Source: Rubrivivax sp.
Lineage (GTDB): Bacteria; Pseudomonadota; Gammaproteobacteria; Burkholderiales; Burkholderiaceae
Length of the DNA: 64,000 bases
Direction of reading: 5' to 3'
Assembly: GCA_016790225.1 (NCBI GenBank)
Contig: JAEUOZ010000058.1
Location: 19,258 to 83,257 of the forward strand
Shown: piece by piece, positions 53,103 through 62,372 of the stretch
How the letters are laid out: the number at the start of each line of letters is the position of its first letter
How positions within the stretch are numbered: position 1 is the first letter of the stretch
Position numbers and translations under genes: made by a program
Notes under the pieces: generated by a model
Databases searched by the model: none
The model's input: only the letters and a program-made list of their open reading frames with translations
Told to the model about the DNA's origin: nothing

Positions 53103-53573
53103 TCAGTTCAGCAGCGACAGGACGGCCGCCCACTCTTGCGCGCTGACCGGCGTGATGGACAGCCGGTTGCCGCGCTGGAGCACCCGCAGGCTGGCCAGCG
53201 AAGGCTCGGCGCGCATGCGCTGCAGGCTCAGCAAGCGCGTCTTGCGCTCCAGCTGCACATCGATCTGCAGCCAGCGCGGCGACTGCGCGCTGGACTTCGG
53301 GTCGTGATAGGGACTCTGGGGATCGAACTGCGTCGCATCCGGTTGGACATGTCCCACGATCCTGGCGAGGCCGGCAATGCCCGGCTCTGCGCAGGACGAG
53401 TGGTAGAACAGCACGCCATCACCGGGGCGCATCTGGTCGCGCATGAAATTGCGTGCCTGGTAGTTGCGCACGCAGGTCCAGGGCAGCGTCTGCCCGGGCG
53501 CGCGTTCGAGGTCATCGATCGAGGCCTCCGCGGGCTCGCTCTTCATCAGCCAGTACTGGCGTGGTGCGGACAT
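53103..53573 (-). CDS. EVE domain-containing protein
   Basis: Predicted 156 residues from the ATG at 53573, giving MSAPRQYWLMKSEPAEASID; the longer frame overlaps the 6S RNA side. EVE hallmarks are WLMKSEP, VRNYQARNFMRDQMRPGDGV, FYHSSCAEPGIAG and PYHDPKSS. EVE domains belong to the PUA-like superfamily and are thought to bind modified bases in RNA or DNA. The gene lies about 75 bases downstream of the predicted 6S RNA on the same strand. Confidence 0.92.
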   Translation of the reverse strand: MSAPRQYWLMKSEPAEASIDDLERAPGQTLPWTCVRNYQARNFMRDQMRPGDGVLFYHSSCAEPGIAGLARIVGHVQPDATQFDPQSPYHDPKSSAQSPRWLQIDVQLERKTRLLSLQRMRAEPSLASLRVLQRGNRLSITPVSAQEWAAVLSLLN

Positions 53574-53647
53574 GGTGTGAGGTGACGGCGCACGCGCTGC
53601 GCCCGGCCAACAGCGCGCAGCTTGGCGCGGCTGCCGGTGTGCATGGA

Positions 53648-53831
53648 GGGTGTCCACGGCGACTCGAAGGCCGCATTCCCGAACCCTCAGCGAAGATTCA
53701 GGTGGGCGAGGTCAGCAAGGCTTCGGGTTCATCTGACGCGAGACGATCACACCTGCCGGGCGATGTTCCAGGCCCTTGCTCAATGAGCATCGGTTCGAGG
53801 AAATCAAGGCCTTCAAGACCACCGTGGACGA
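53648..53831 (-). ncRNA. ssrS: 6S RNA (predicted)
   Basis: No gene is convincing between zapA and the EVE gene, but the minus strand folds into a long rod of about 180 bases. Closing arms GTCCACGG (53822-53829) and CCGTGGAC (53652-53659) pair; inside them CTTGAAGGCC (53808-53817) pairs with GGCCTTCGAG (53663-53672), then CTCGAACC (53792-53799) with GGTTCGGG (53678-53685). An apical stem uses CAGGTG (53750-53755) with CACCTG (53699-53704), and GTCAG (53733-53737) with CTGAC (53711-53715). Length, rod shape with central unpaired region, and position directly after zapA match 6S RNA, which binds and inhibits the housekeeping RNA polymerase. Ends are approximate. Confidence 0.72.
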
Positions 53832-53835
53832 GTCC

Positions 53836-53841
53836 ATTCTA
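53836..53841 (-). promoter_or_regulatory. -10 element of the predicted 6S RNA
   Basis: TAGAAT on the minus strand ends seven bases before the first base of the predicted closing stem, the right distance for transcription to begin at the RNA 5' end. A clear -35 hexamer is not visible. Confidence 0.5.
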
Positions 53842-53912
53842 GGCACGCTTTGCCCTGCAGAACACGCCGTTTTCTGGCGACCTTTTGCAACATCGGGTGA
53901 CGGAGATCAAGC

Positions 53913-53934
53913 GCGCCGCAACGGGGTGCGGCGC
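53913..53934 (-). terminator. Hairpin downstream of zapA
   Basis: Eight-base perfect arms GCGCCGCA and TGCGGCGC around ACGGGG, 17 bases beyond the zapA stop. It may stop or stabilise the zapA transcript before the 6S RNA promoter; no T-run. Confidence 0.5.
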
Positions 53935-53950
53935 CAGCGGCAGGCGGGCC

Positions 53951-54262
53951 TCAGATGAGGTGGCCGTCGCTGCCCAGCACCGCATCCAGGCGCCTCACGA
54001 GCGCATCGACATCGACCGCGGGTTCCTCCGCGGCGACGGCTGGCGCGGGCACCGGTGGTGCGGGCATCTCGGCCAGGCGGTAGGCCAGGTTCAGGGCCGC
54101 CAGCACGGCGATGCGCTCACGGGCCTTGACCTTGCCGCCGTCGCGGATGCCGCTCATCTCGCTGTCCACGGCACGCACGGCAGTCTGCAGCAGGGCCTCG
54201 CCGCCTTCGGGGCAACCCAGGATGTAGCCCTGGCCGAGGATGGTGACTTCCACCTGGTTCAT
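53951..54262 (-). CDS. zapA: Cell division protein ZapA
   Basis: Predicted 103 residues, family length. MNQVEVTILGQGYILGCPEG and ALLQTAVRAVDSEMSGIRDG are the ZapA N-domain, followed by the helix KARERIAVLAALNLAYRLAE used in oligomerisation. ZapA crosslinks and stabilises FtsZ protofilaments at the division ring. The gene overlaps the zapB-like gene by four bases and precedes the 6S RNA. Confidence 0.92.
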   Translation of the reverse strand: MNQVEVTILGQGYILGCPEGGEALLQTAVRAVDSEMSGIRDGGKVKARERIAVLAALNLAYRLAEMPAPPVPAPAVAAEEPAVDVDALVRRLDAVLGSDGHLI

Positions 54263-54474
54263 GAGCCACTCCCGTCGCGCGCCGGTTCAGCCGGCAGACG
54301 TTCGATCAGCGCATCCACACGGGCGCGCGCCGAGCTCAGGCGCGAACGCAGGCCGTCGCGCTCGGCGGTGAGCGTCTCGACCTCCTGCAGCAGCAGCGCG
54401 TTGGTCCGCTTGAGCTCTTCGTGCCGCAGGATGAGACGTTCGATGCGCTCGGCCAGATCGCGCAGGTCATGCAT
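54259..54474 (-). CDS. Small coiled-coil protein, ZapB-like / TIGR02449 type
   Basis: Predicted 71 residues; almost entirely coiled coil (LAERIERLILRHEELKRTNA, LLQEVETLTAERDGL). Such short proteins are encoded just upstream of zapA in many gamma- and betaproteobacteria and are assumed to work with ZapA at the division site. The four-base overlap with zapA supports this. Confidence 0.83.
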   Translation of the reverse strand: MHDLRDLAERIERLILRHEELKRTNALLLQEVETLTAERDGLRSRLSSARARVDALIERLPAEPARDGSGS

Positions 54475-54503
54475 GGGGGTCTCGCGGCGGCAGGTTCAAG
54501 GGC

Positions 54504-55160
54504 TCAGATTGTAGGCAGGTCACCGCCGGGTCGGCGTGCTGGCGCGCTGTCGCACCAGGCGCTGACGGCACAGCGCTCGCAATCCGGCTTGCGCGCCTGG
54601 CAGACGTAGCGGCCATGGAGGATGAGCCAGTGGTGCGCGTCGGCACGATAGGGCGCCGGCACGCGTGCGAGCAGTGCGTCTTCGACGTCCCGCACGTTCT
54701 TTCCGGGCGCGAGCCCGGTTCGGTTGGCGACGCGAAAGATGTGCGTGTCCACCGCCATGGTCTCTTCGCCCAGCGCGCAGTTCAGCACCACGTTGGCCGT
54801 CTTGCGGCCGACGCCGGGCAGCTGCTCCAGCGCTTCGCGGTCCCGCGGGACCTCGCCGCGGTATTGCTCCACCAGGATGCGGCAGGTCTCGTGCAGGTGG
54901 CGTGCCTTGGTCCGGTACAGGCCGATCGTGCGGATGTGGGCCTCGATGCCTTCCACGCCCAGCGCCAGCATGCGCTGCGGCGTGGGAGCCCGCGCGAAGA
55001 GGCTGCGCGTGGCCTTGTTGACGGAGACATCCGTGGCCTGCGCCGAGAGCAGCACCGCGGCCAGCAGTTCGAAGACACTGGTGTAGGCCAGTTCCGTCTG
55101 CGGCTGGGGATTGGCGGCCCGCAGCGTGGCGAAGAAGGATTCGATGGCCTGCGGCGTCAT
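54504..55160 (-). CDS. nth: Endonuclease III (DNA glycosylase/AP lyase)
   Basis: Predicted 218 residues, normal length. The helix-hairpin-helix [14 protein letters not shown] carries the catalytic Lys, [11 protein letters not shown] carries the catalytic Asp, and the iron-sulfur loop C-x6-C-x2-C-x5-C is complete at the C-terminus ([17 protein letters not shown]). It removes oxidised pyrimidines in base-excision repair. Its start overlaps the stop of the ferredoxin gene upstream. Confidence 0.96.
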   Translation of the reverse strand: MTPQAIESFFATLRAANPQPQTELAYTSVFELLAAVLLSAQATDVSVNKATRSLFARAPTPQRMLALGVEGIEAHIRTIGLYRTKARHLHETCRILVEQYRGEVPRDREALEQLPGVGRKTANVVLNCALGEETMAVDTHIFRVANRTGLAPGKNVRDVEDALLARVPAPYRADAHHWLILHGRYVCQARKPDCERCAVSAWCDSAPARRPGGDLPTI

Positions 55161-55888
55161 GCCGGGCTGTCCTCGTTCGGGCCGGCTTCTGTGCCGCTTT
55201 CCGGGCGCGGCACCGGCTGCGCCGACCCCGCTGGGGCGAGCTTGGCCTGCGCGCGGGCGAGCGCGGCCTCCACCACCGCCCGCTTGCGTTCCAGGACCTC
55301 AGGGTCGGTGTGCAGGCTCGCGGCCGCCATGTCGGCCAGCTTGTGCGCCGCCTTGGCGGCGAGCCGTTCGTCGTTTTCGCGCTGGGCGCGCTGCAGCCGC
55401 TGGGCACGAAAGCCGTAGGCCTCGCGCGCTTGCTGGGCCTGGGCGGCACTCCAGGCCTCCCAGCCAGTGCGGGTGCCCGTGACCGGGACGAGAGAGATGC
55501 AATCCACCGGGCAGGCCGGGATGCACAGCTCGCAGCCGGTGCAGTCGGCCTCGACCACCGTGTGCATCAGCTTGGACGCGCCGACGATGCAATCGACCGG
55601 GCAGGCCTTGATGCACAGCGTGCAGCCGATGCACCAGTCTTCGTCGATCACCGCCAGCTGCCGGGGGCCCTCCAGGCCGTTGGCCGGATTGAGCGGGATC
55701 ACGGGTCGCCCGGTCACCTGCGCCAGGCGGCGGATGCCTTCGGCGCCCCCGGGCGGGCATTGGTTGATGGCCGCTTCGCCCTCGCTGATCGCTTGGGCAT
55801 AGGCGCGGCAATCGGCGTAGCCGCAGCGGGTGCACTGCGTCTGTGGCAGCACGGCATCAATGGGGTCGAGCAGGTCCTGGGTACCCAT
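55157..55888 (-). CDS. rsxB: RsxB/RnfB-like ferredoxin without membrane anchor
   Basis: Predicted 243 residues from the ATG at 55888. An N-terminal 4Fe-4S motif, [20 protein letters not shown] followed by INQCPPGG, is typical of RnfB/RsxB. Two further ferredoxin clusters follow: [15 protein letters not shown] and [15 protein letters not shown]. Enteric RsxB begins with a hydrophobic anchor before the first cluster; here only [18 protein letters not shown] precedes it, so the protein looks soluble. No other Rnf/Rsx gene is in view. The tail is a charged Ala-rich helix. Adjacent to nth, as rsx genes are in enterics, though other roles as electron donor are possible. Confidence 0.9.
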   Translation of the reverse strand: MGTQDLLDPIDAVLPQTQCTRCGYADCRAYAQAISEGEAAINQCPPGGAEGIRRLAQVTGRPVIPLNPANGLEGPRQLAVIDEDWCIGCTLCIKACPVDCIVGASKLMHTVVEADCTGCELCIPACPVDCISLVPVTGTRTGWEAWSAAQAQQAREAYGFRAQRLQRAQRENDERLAAKAAHKLADMAAASLHTDPEVLERKRAVVEAALARAQAKLAPAGSAQPVPRPESGTEAGPNEDSPA

Positions 55889-56064
55889 GGCCGCAAGGCT
55901 AACAGCGTCCGCGCGGGGCACCGCAGAAGCCCATGCTGTCGACCCCTTGCAGCTCAGGGCAAGCCGGGCCGGGAGGCCCTGCGCGCCGAAGGACCCGCGC
56001 ACTTCGCCGCAATCGGCTCTCGCACCGGCCGTCTCGGACGGCAAGTCCGGGAGAGACCCGGCCC

Positions 56065-57354
56065 TCAGGCCTTGCGGATCCGGCGCACGCGCGGGGCCGC
56101 TTCTTCTGCCGCGGCGACGTCGTGGCCGCTGATGAAGTCGCGCACGCGCGGGTAGACCATCTCGCGCCAGCGGCGACCGCTGAAGATGCCGTAGTGACCG
56201 GCGCCTGCGACGTCATAGTGGAACTGGCGTTCTTTCGGAATGCCGGTGCACAGATCGTGCGCAGCGCGCGTCTGCCCCGCACCGGAGATGTCGTCCAGTT
56301 CGCCTTCGATCGTCAGCAGGGCCGAGCTGCTGATGTCCTGCGGACGCACCAGATCGCCGCTGACTTCCCAGGTGCCATTGACCAGCGCAAAGTCCTGGAA
56401 GACGGTCTTGATGGTGTCCAGGTAGTACTCCGCGGGCATGTCCAGCACGGCGTTGTACTCGTCATAGAACTGGCGGTGCGAATCCGCACTGTCTTCATCG
56501 CCCCGCACCAGATCCAGGAAGTAGTCGTAGTGCGAGCTGAGGTGCCGGTCCGGGTTCATGGCCACGAAGCCGGTGTGCTGCAGGAAGCCGGGGTACACGC
56601 GGCGGCCAGAGCCCGGATAGTTGGGCGGCACCCGGTAGATGACGTTGTTCTCGAACCAGTCGTGGCTCTTGTTCATCGCCAGGTTGTTGACGGCGGTGGG
56701 CGACTTGCGGGCATCGATCGGGCCGCCCATCATCGTCAACGAGCGCGGCGTGAACTCGCCCGCGCTGGCCAGCAGCGAGACCGCCGCCAGCACCGGCACC
56801 GTCGGCTGGCACACCGAGATCACGTGGACCGAAGGGCCGATGTGCCGGATGAAGTCCTGGACGTAGTGCACGTAGTCGTCGAGATGGAATTCGCCGTTGT
56901 CCATCGAGACCATGCGCGCGTCCGTCCAGTCGGTGATGAACACCTTGTGGTCGTGCAGCAGGCTCTTGACCGTGTCGCGCAGCAGGGTGGAGTGGTGCCC
57001 GGACAGGGGCGCGACCACCAGGACGGTGGGCTGGTTCTTCATCACCGCCAGGGCGCGCGGGTCGTCGGTGAAGCGCTTGAAGCGCAGCAGGCGGCAGAAC
57101 GGGTGGTTGATCGCAACCTGCTCCTGCACCGCGACCTCGATGCCATCGACCGTGGCTGCGGTGATGCCGAACGGAGGCTTTTCGTACTCCTTGGCCAGGC
57201 GGTGCATCAGATCCAGCCCGGCCGAGATCCGTTGCGCCATCGGCGTGTGGGCAAAGGGCGACAAGGGGTGGTTGTAGAGCTTGGCTGCCGCGCTGGCAAA
57301 TTCTGAGAACGGAGCCATCAGCGCGCGTTGTGTCTCGTAGATCTGGTACAGCAT
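56065..57354 (-). CDS. phaZ: Intracellular polyhydroxyalkanoate depolymerase
   Basis: Predicted 429 residues, typical for intracellular PHB depolymerases of Burkholderiales. No signal peptide ([20 protein letters not shown]). The nucleophile is Cys182 in [12 protein letters not shown], as in the Ralstonia-type enzyme. Other conserved blocks are [20 protein letters not shown] and the late [15 protein letters not shown] with the probable catalytic His. It mobilises stored polyhydroxybutyrate granules. A TGC-rich inverted element upstream could be a PhaR site. Confidence 0.94.
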   Translation of the reverse strand: MLYQIYETQRALMAPFSEFASAAAKLYNHPLSPFAHTPMAQRISAGLDLMHRLAKEYEKPPFGITAATVDGIEVAVQEQVAINHPFCRLLRFKRFTDDPRALAVMKNQPTVLVVAPLSGHHSTLLRDTVKSLLHDHKVFITDWTDARMVSMDNGEFHLDDYVHYVQDFIRHIGPSVHVISVCQPTVPVLAAVSLLASAGEFTPRSLTMMGGPIDARKSPTAVNNLAMNKSHDWFENNVIYRVPPNYPGSGRRVYPGFLQHTGFVAMNPDRHLSSHYDYFLDLVRGDEDSADSHRQFYDEYNAVLDMPAEYYLDTIKTVFQDFALVNGTWEVSGDLVRPQDISSSALLTIEGELDDISGAGQTRAAHDLCTGIPKERQFHYDVAGAGHYGIFSGRRWREMVYPRVRDFISGHDVAAAEEAAPRVRRIRKA

Positions 57355-57499
57355 GGAGATCCTTTTCGTCAGCCTTCAAGGAGAGCCGGCGCCGCGTCGC
57401 GGCCGTTGGGCCGCTTCATCAACGGGAGAGGCCGGCTGCCCCAGAGTGGGGCGCACGACACTGAAAAGCGCCTGACAGGCCCGAATGTCGCACGACTTT

Positions 57500-57514
57500 T
57501 GTTGCAGTGCAGCA
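57500..57514 (-). promoter_or_regulatory. Candidate PhaR-type operator upstream of phaZ
   Basis: TGTTGCAGTGCAGCA contains the symmetric core TGCAGTGCA flanked by A/T runs, similar to TGC-rich elements bound by the polyhydroxyalkanoate repressor PhaR. It lies about 145 bases before the phaZ start. Recognition is from memory of the motif style only. Confidence 0.35.
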
Positions 57515-57541
57515 TTTTTTTCTGGGGCCCAAGCCCGATCC

Positions 57542-58744
57542 TCAGTCTTTCATGACCGCCACGATCGCCGGAATCACGGTACGCAGGTTGCGCTCATTGA
57601 GCGCCGCGACGCAGATGCGGCCCGAATCGACACCGTAGACGCCAAATTCCTGGCGAAGACGTTGCATCTGGTCTTTGCTGAGGCCGGAGTAGCTGAACAT
57701 CCCCCTTTGGCGGGTGATGTAGGAAAGGTCCTGGCTGACGCCGGCAGCCCGCAGCCCGTCCGCCAGCTGCTTGCGCATCTCGCGGATCCGCAGCCGCATG
57801 CCGGCGAGCTCTTCATCCCACTGCCGGCGCAGATCCGGGGTGGTCAAGACCGTGGTCACGATCTGCGCGCCGTGCGTAGGCGGGTTGGAATAGTTGGTGC
57901 GCACGGCGATCTTCAGCTGGGACAGCACGCGGGCGGTCTCTTCAGGGTTCGAGCAGACGACGCTGAGCGCCCCGACGCGTTCGCCGTACAGCGAGAAGCT
58001 CTTGGAGAACGAGGTGGCGACGAAGAAATCCAGCCCCGCGGCGACAAACTGCTGGATCACCGCGCCGTCTTCGGCCAGGCCGTCGCCGAAGCCCTGGTAG
58101 GCCATGTCCAGGAAGGCGACCAGGCCGCGCGCTTTCACGGCATCGACCACCTGTGCCCATTGCGCGGGCGTGAGGTCGGCGCCCGTGGGGTTGTGGCAGC
58201 AGGCATGCAGCACGACGACGGTGCCGGCGGCGGCAGCCTGCAGCGAAGCGAGCATGGCCTCGAACTTCACGCCGCGCGTGCCGGCGTCGTAGTACGGGTA
58301 GCTGCCGACCTCGAACCCCGCGTTGGTGAACAGCGCTCGGTGGTTCTCCCAGCTGGGGTCGCTGATCAGCACCTGCGCCTGCGGGTTCAGGCGCTTGAGA
58401 AAATCGGCGCCCACTTTCAGGCCGCCGGTGCCGCCCAGCGCCTGCACGGTGGCCACGCGGCCGGCCTTGAGCAGTTCGCTGTCGGCGCCGAATACCAGCC
58501 CCTGCACGGCCTTGTCGTAGGCGGCGATGCCGTCGATGGGCAGATAGCCGCGCGGCTTGGCCGCAGCCACCAGCGCCTGCTCCGCGGCGGCCACGCAACG
58601 CAGCAGCGGCAGCTTGCCGTTCTCGTCGAAATACACGCCGACGCCCAGGTTGACCTTGTCGGCACGGCCGTCAGCCGTGAACTGCTCGTTCAGACCCAGG
58701 ATCGGGTCACGGGGGGCCATGTCGACGGCGGCAAAGAGGGACAT
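57542..58744 (-). CDS. tyrB: Aromatic-amino-acid/aspartate aminotransferase
   Basis: Predicted 400 residues from the ATG at 58744, giving MSLFAAVDMAPRDPILGLNE, the canonical class I start of TyrB/AspC. Key motifs: VNLGVGVYFDENG, QALGGTGGLKVGADF, SDPSWENHRALF, HACCHNPTGADLT, and the PLP Lys in SFSKSFSLYGERVG. It transfers amino groups between aromatic amino acids or aspartate and 2-oxoglutarate; sequence alone does not fix the preferred substrate, so tyrB is tentative. Transcribed divergently from uvrB. Confidence 0.9.
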   Translation of the reverse strand: MSLFAAVDMAPRDPILGLNEQFTADGRADKVNLGVGVYFDENGKLPLLRCVAAAEQALVAAAKPRGYLPIDGIAAYDKAVQGLVFGADSELLKAGRVATVQALGGTGGLKVGADFLKRLNPQAQVLISDPSWENHRALFTNAGFEVGSYPYYDAGTRGVKFEAMLASLQAAAAGTVVVLHACCHNPTGADLTPAQWAQVVDAVKARGLVAFLDMAYQGFGDGLAEDGAVIQQFVAAGLDFFVATSFSKSFSLYGERVGALSVVCSNPEETARVLSQLKIAVRTNYSNPPTHGAQIVTTVLTTPDLRRQWDEELAGMRLRIREMRKQLADGLRAAGVSQDLSYITRQRGMFSYSGLSKDQMQRLRQEFGVYGVDSGRICVAALNERNLRTVIPAIVAVMKD

Positions 58745-58921
58745 CGGGACTTCCTGTGGTGATCGGCGCGACGGGGCGAGGGCCCGGCGCCATGCGTTAC
58801 GCTGCCGGGTGGCACGATGGCCCACGGCAGCCTCCGTGACGGCGAGCGGCCGATGCCGCCCGAGCCGCGGGCGGCGTTGAAACCGCTGCCAGAAAACTTC
58901 CTGATTTTAGGACCGCCCTGC

Positions 58922-61045
58922 ATGAATGACCTGACAGCCGCTCCGGTGGCCGAGCCAGTGCCCGCGGCCGAGGGCAGCTTCGTGAGCTTTCCCGGCTCGC
59001 CCTACCAGCTCTTCCAGCCCTATCCGCCGGCCGGCGACCAGCCGGCAGCGATCCAGCAGCTGGTGGAGGGCATCGAGGAGGGCCTGAGCTACCAGACGCT
59101 GCTGGGTGTCACGGGCTCGGGCAAGACCTTCACGATGGCCAATGTCATCGCGCGCACGGGGCGGCCCGCCATCGTCTTTGCGCCCAACAAGACGCTGGCC
59201 GCGCAGCTGTACAGCGAGTTCCGCGAGTTCTTTCCGAAGAACGCCGTCGAGTACTTCGTCAGCTACTACGACTACTACCAGCCCGAGGCCTATGTGCCGC
59301 AGCGGGACCTGTTCATCGAGAAGGACAGCTCGATCAACGAGCACATCGAGCAGATGCGGCTGAGTGCGACGAAGAGCCTGCTGGAGCGTCGCGACGTGAT
59401 CATCGTGGCCAGCGTCAGCGCGATCTACGGCATCGGCAACCCGGCCGACTACCACCAGATGGTGATGACGCTGCGCGTGGGCGACAAGCTGGGCCAGCGC
59501 GAGGTCATCGCTCACCTCATCCGCATGCAGTACGCGCGCAACGAGACCGACTTCTCGCGCGGCAGCTTTCGCGTGCGCGGCGACACGATCGATGTCTTTC
59601 CGGCCGAGCACTCCGAGCTGGCCATCCGCATCGAGCTGTTCGATGACGAAGTCGAATCACTTCAACTGTTCGATCCCCTGACCGGCCGCGTGCGGCAGAA
59701 GATCCCGCGCTTCACCGTCTACCCGAGCAGCCACTACGTGACCCCCCGCGAGCGCGTGCTCTCGGCCGTGGAGACCATCAAGGCCGAACTGCGCGAGCGG
59801 CTGGACGAGCTGGTCAAGGCCGGCAAGCTGGTGGAGGCGCAGCGCCTGGAGCAGCGCACGCGCTTCGATCTGGAGATGCTGGTCGAGGTGGGCCACTGCA
59901 AGGGCATCGAGAACTACACCCGGCACCTGTCCGGCGCGCTGCCGGGCGAGCCGCCGCCGACGCTGGTGGATTACCTGGCGCGCGATGCCTTGATGTTCCT
60001 TGACGAAAGCCACGTGCTGATCGGCCAGCTGGGCGGCATGTTCAATGGCGACCGGGCCCGCAAGACGGTGCTGGTGGAGTTCGGCTTCCGGCTGCCCAGC
60101 GCGCTGGACAACCGGCCACTGAAGTTCGAGGAGTTCGAGCGCAAGATGCGTCAGGCCGTCTTCGTCTCGGCCACGCCGGCTGAATACGAGCGCACACATG
60201 CCGGCCAGGTGGTGGAGCAGCTGGTGCGTCCCACGGGCCTGATCGACCCGGTCGTGGAGGTGCGGCCGGCCGTGCATCAGGTGGATGACGTGCTGCAGGA
60301 GATCCGCGAGCGCGTGAAGGTCAACGAGCGCGTGCTCATCACCACGCTGACCAAGCGCATGGCCGAGCAGCTCACGGACTACCTGGGCGAAAACGGGGTG
60401 AAGGTGCGCTACCTGCACAGCGACGTCGACACCGTGGAGCGCGTCGAGATCCTGCGTGACCTTCGACTGGGCCAGTTCGATGTCCTGGTGGGCATCAACC
60501 TGCTGCGCGAAGGCCTGGACATCCCTGAGGTCTCCCTGGTGGCCATCCTGGATGCCGACAAGGAAGGTTTCCTGCGCGCCGAGCGCAGCCTCATCCAGAC
60601 CATCGGACGCGCGGCTCGCAACGTCAACGGAAAGGCCATCCTCTATGCCGACAACATGACCGATTCCATGCGCCGCGCGCTGGACGAGACCGAGCGCCGA
60701 CGGGTGCGGCAGATGGCCCACAACGAAGCCGAAGGCATCGTGCCGCGCAGCGTGAAGAAGGACGTGCGCGAGCTCATCGACGGCGTGGTCTCGGACAAGA
60801 CCGCCAAGGACGACATCAAGGCCGCGCAGGCGGCCGCCGAGGTCGAGGCCCTGAGCGAGAAGGATCTGGGCAAGCGCATCAAGCTGCTGGAAAAGCAGAT
60901 GCTGGAACACGCGCGCAACCTGGAGTTCGAGAAGGCCGCGCGGGTGCGCGATCAGCTGGCCTTGCTGCGCGAACAGGCCTTTGGCGCCGGTGGCGGCCAC
61001 GACAGCAATGTCGTGCCCCTGGGGGCGCCCGGAGGCCGCCGATGA
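58922..61045 (+). CDS. uvrB: Excinuclease ABC subunit B
   Basis: Predicted 707 residues from the ATG at 58922, preceded by TTAGGA; earlier in-frame ATGs add a non-conserved 35 residues. Helicase motif [15 protein letters not shown], the damage-verifying beta-hairpin region [15 protein letters not shown], motif [11 protein letters not shown], and [12 protein letters not shown] are all present, with the C-terminal UVR motif ([20 protein letters not shown]). UvrB loads onto damaged DNA with UvrA and recruits UvrC in nucleotide-excision repair. Overlaps the phosphatase gene by four bases. Confidence 0.97.
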   Translation: MNDLTAAPVAEPVPAAEGSFVSFPGSPYQLFQPYPPAGDQPAAIQQLVEGIEEGLSYQTLLGVTGSGKTFTMANVIARTGRPAIVFAPNKTLAAQLYSEFREFFPKNAVEYFVSYYDYYQPEAYVPQRDLFIEKDSSINEHIEQMRLSATKSLLERRDVIIVASVSAIYGIGNPADYHQMVMTLRVGDKLGQREVIAHLIRMQYARNETDFSRGSFRVRGDTIDVFPAEHSELAIRIELFDDEVESLQLFDPLTGRVRQKIPRFTVYPSSHYVTPRERVLSAVETIKAELRERLDELVKAGKLVEAQRLEQRTRFDLEMLVEVGHCKGIENYTRHLSGALPGEPPPTLVDYLARDALMFLDESHVLIGQLGGMFNGDRARKTVLVEFGFRLPSALDNRPLKFEEFERKMRQAVFVSATPAEYERTHAGQVVEQLVRPTGLIDPVVEVRPAVHQVDDVLQEIRERVKVNERVLITTLTKRMAEQLTDYLGENGVKVRYLHSDVDTVERVEILRDLRLGQFDVLVGINLLREGLDIPEVSLVAILDADKEGFLRAERSLIQTIGRAARNVNGKAILYADNMTDSMRRALDETERRRVRQMAHNEAEGIVPRSVKKDVRELIDGVVSDKTAKDDIKAAQAAAEVEALSEKDLGKRIKLLEKQMLEHARNLEFEKAARVRDQLALLREQAFGAGGGHDSNVVPLGAPGGRR

Positions 61046-61569
61046 GCGCCGCGCCGCGGCGCCGCGGCGAGAGGCCCGCGGCCGACTTCGCGGTCCTGAT
61101 GGTCTGCATGGGCAACATCTGCCGTTCTCCCACCGCCGAAGCCGTGCTGCGCCAGAAGCTGCAGGCCATCGGACTGGACAGCCGGGTGAGGGTGGATTCG
61201 GCAGGCACGCACAGCTACCACGTGGGCTCGCCGCCGGACGAGCGCGCGCAGCGTCATGCACGCGAGCGAGGCTACGAACTGTCGGGCCTTCGTGCCCGGC
61301 GTGTCTGCGAGGCCGATTTCCAGGACTTCAACCTGTTGCTGGCGATGGACGAAGACAACCTGGCCGAGCTGCAGTCGCTGGCGCCCCCGGGTGCGGAGGG
61401 CCGGGTGAAGCTGCTGATGGATTTCGCCCGCACGCGGCGCGATGTCCGTGAGGTGCCGGATCCCTACTACGGCGCGGCAGCCGGCTTCGAGCAGGTGCTC
61501 GATCTGGTGGCAGATGCCTGCGACGGGCTGACCGGGGTCCTGCAGCGCGTATTGACGCGCCCGGCCTGA
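61042..61569 (+). CDS. Low-molecular-weight protein-tyrosine phosphatase
   Basis: Predicted 175 residues; ATG overlaps the uvrB stop. The P-loop [10 protein letters not shown] has nucleophile Cys22 and Arg28, and the general-acid loop DPYYG is present at the C-terminal side, so the enzyme should be active. Its N-terminal ~15 residues are an extra Arg/Ala-rich extension. Such phosphatases remove phosphate from tyrosine or arginine on proteins, often linked to capsule synthesis, but no capsule gene is nearby. Confidence 0.93.
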   Translation: MSAAPRRRGERPAADFAVLMVCMGNICRSPTAEAVLRQKLQAIGLDSRVRVDSAGTHSYHVGSPPDERAQRHARERGYELSGLRARRVCEADFQDFNLLLAMDEDNLAELQSLAPPGAEGRVKLLMDFARTRRDVREVPDPYYGAAAGFEQVLDLVADACDGLTGVLQRVLTRPA

Positions 61570-61604
61570 GTCCTTGATCGTTGTCAGGGAACTTCCGGCG
61601 TCGA

Positions 61605-61652
61605 ACCTGACCAAATCGCTCGGCTTCTGGTAAACTTGAGTGAAGCGCTCGG
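61605..61652 (+). promoter_or_regulatory. iscR promoter with two tandem IscR-like boxes
   Basis: CTGACC (61607-61612) and TAAACT (61631-61636) form a -35/-10 pair with 18-base spacing. ACCTGACCAAATCGCTCGG at 61605 closely resembles the iron-sulfur-dependent (type 1) IscR site that overlaps the E. coli iscR promoter (TTGACCAATTTACTCGG). A second similar box, ACTTGAGTGAAGCGCTCGG, begins at 61634 over the start region. This layout predicts negative autoregulation of isc by holo-IscR. Confidence 0.72.
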
Positions 61653-61795
61653 ATTAAGGCCCGCAAGGTCCGTCCGGTGCAGCCAGGTCGGTGGGCGGTG
61701 AGCCGTCTTCCTCCCGGGGCTCGAGTGTTACTGCCGGTTCCTTCACGTTCCCCGTTGTCCCACCAGGCTCTGCCGCCAATCGACAGGAGTTCCGA

Positions 61796-62329
61796 ATGCG
61801 TTTGACCACCAAAGGCCGTTTCGCCGTGACCGCGATGATCGACCTCGCCCTGCGTTCCCAGAACGGGCCGGTGGCCCTGGCTGCGATCAGCCAGCGGCAG
61901 CAGATCTCTCTGTCCTACCTGGAGCAGCTGTTCGGCAAGCTGCGCCGGGCGGATCTTGTGGCCAGCACGCGCGGCCCGGGCGGCGGCTATACGCTCGGCC
62001 GCGATGCCGATGACATCACCGTCGCCGACATCATCGTCGCCGTGGACGAGCCGATTGATGCCACCGGCTGCGGCGGCAAGGGCGACTGCATGGGCGAAGA
62101 CAGCGGCAAGTGCATGACGCACGATCTGTGGGCCAGCCTGAACGAGAAGATGATCGAGTTTCTCGATTCCATCTCCTTGAAGAAGCTGGCCAGCGAGCAG
62201 CTGGCCAAGGGCATCTCCATCGAGGAGTCGCCGGTCAAGCGGGCCATCTCCACGGTGCCCGTGGTCAAGCCGATCAAGGTGACCGCGCCCAACTCGGTGT
62301 TTGCGCTTGGCACGGCCATGGCCAAGTGA
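61796..62329 (+). CDS. iscR: Fe-S cluster regulator IscR
   Basis: Predicted 177 residues; AGGAG precedes the ATG. The winged-helix start [19 protein letters not shown] and [20 protein letters not shown] are typical Rrf2-family. Cluster ligands are Cys92, Cys98 and Cys106 in the segment [20 protein letters not shown]; the second gap is seven residues rather than the five of E. coli. IscR with its [2Fe-2S] cluster represses the isc operon; promoter boxes are visible upstream. First gene of iscR-iscS-iscU. Confidence 0.95.
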   Translation: MRLTTKGRFAVTAMIDLALRSQNGPVALAAISQRQQISLSYLEQLFGKLRRADLVASTRGPGGGYTLGRDADDITVADIIVAVDEPIDATGCGGKGDCMGEDSGKCMTHDLWASLNEKMIEFLDSISLKKLASEQLAKGISIEESPVKRAISTVPVVKPIKVTAPNSVFALGTAMAK

Positions 62330-62372
62330 GCATCGCCCTCCCACACACCACCTGCCTTCAGGGCTTGAACCG

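Noticed and set aside
53776..53958. A short plus-strand open frame between the EVE gene and zapA
   Set aside because: No ribosome-binding site or family resemblance; the same bases are better explained by the minus-strand RNA fold.
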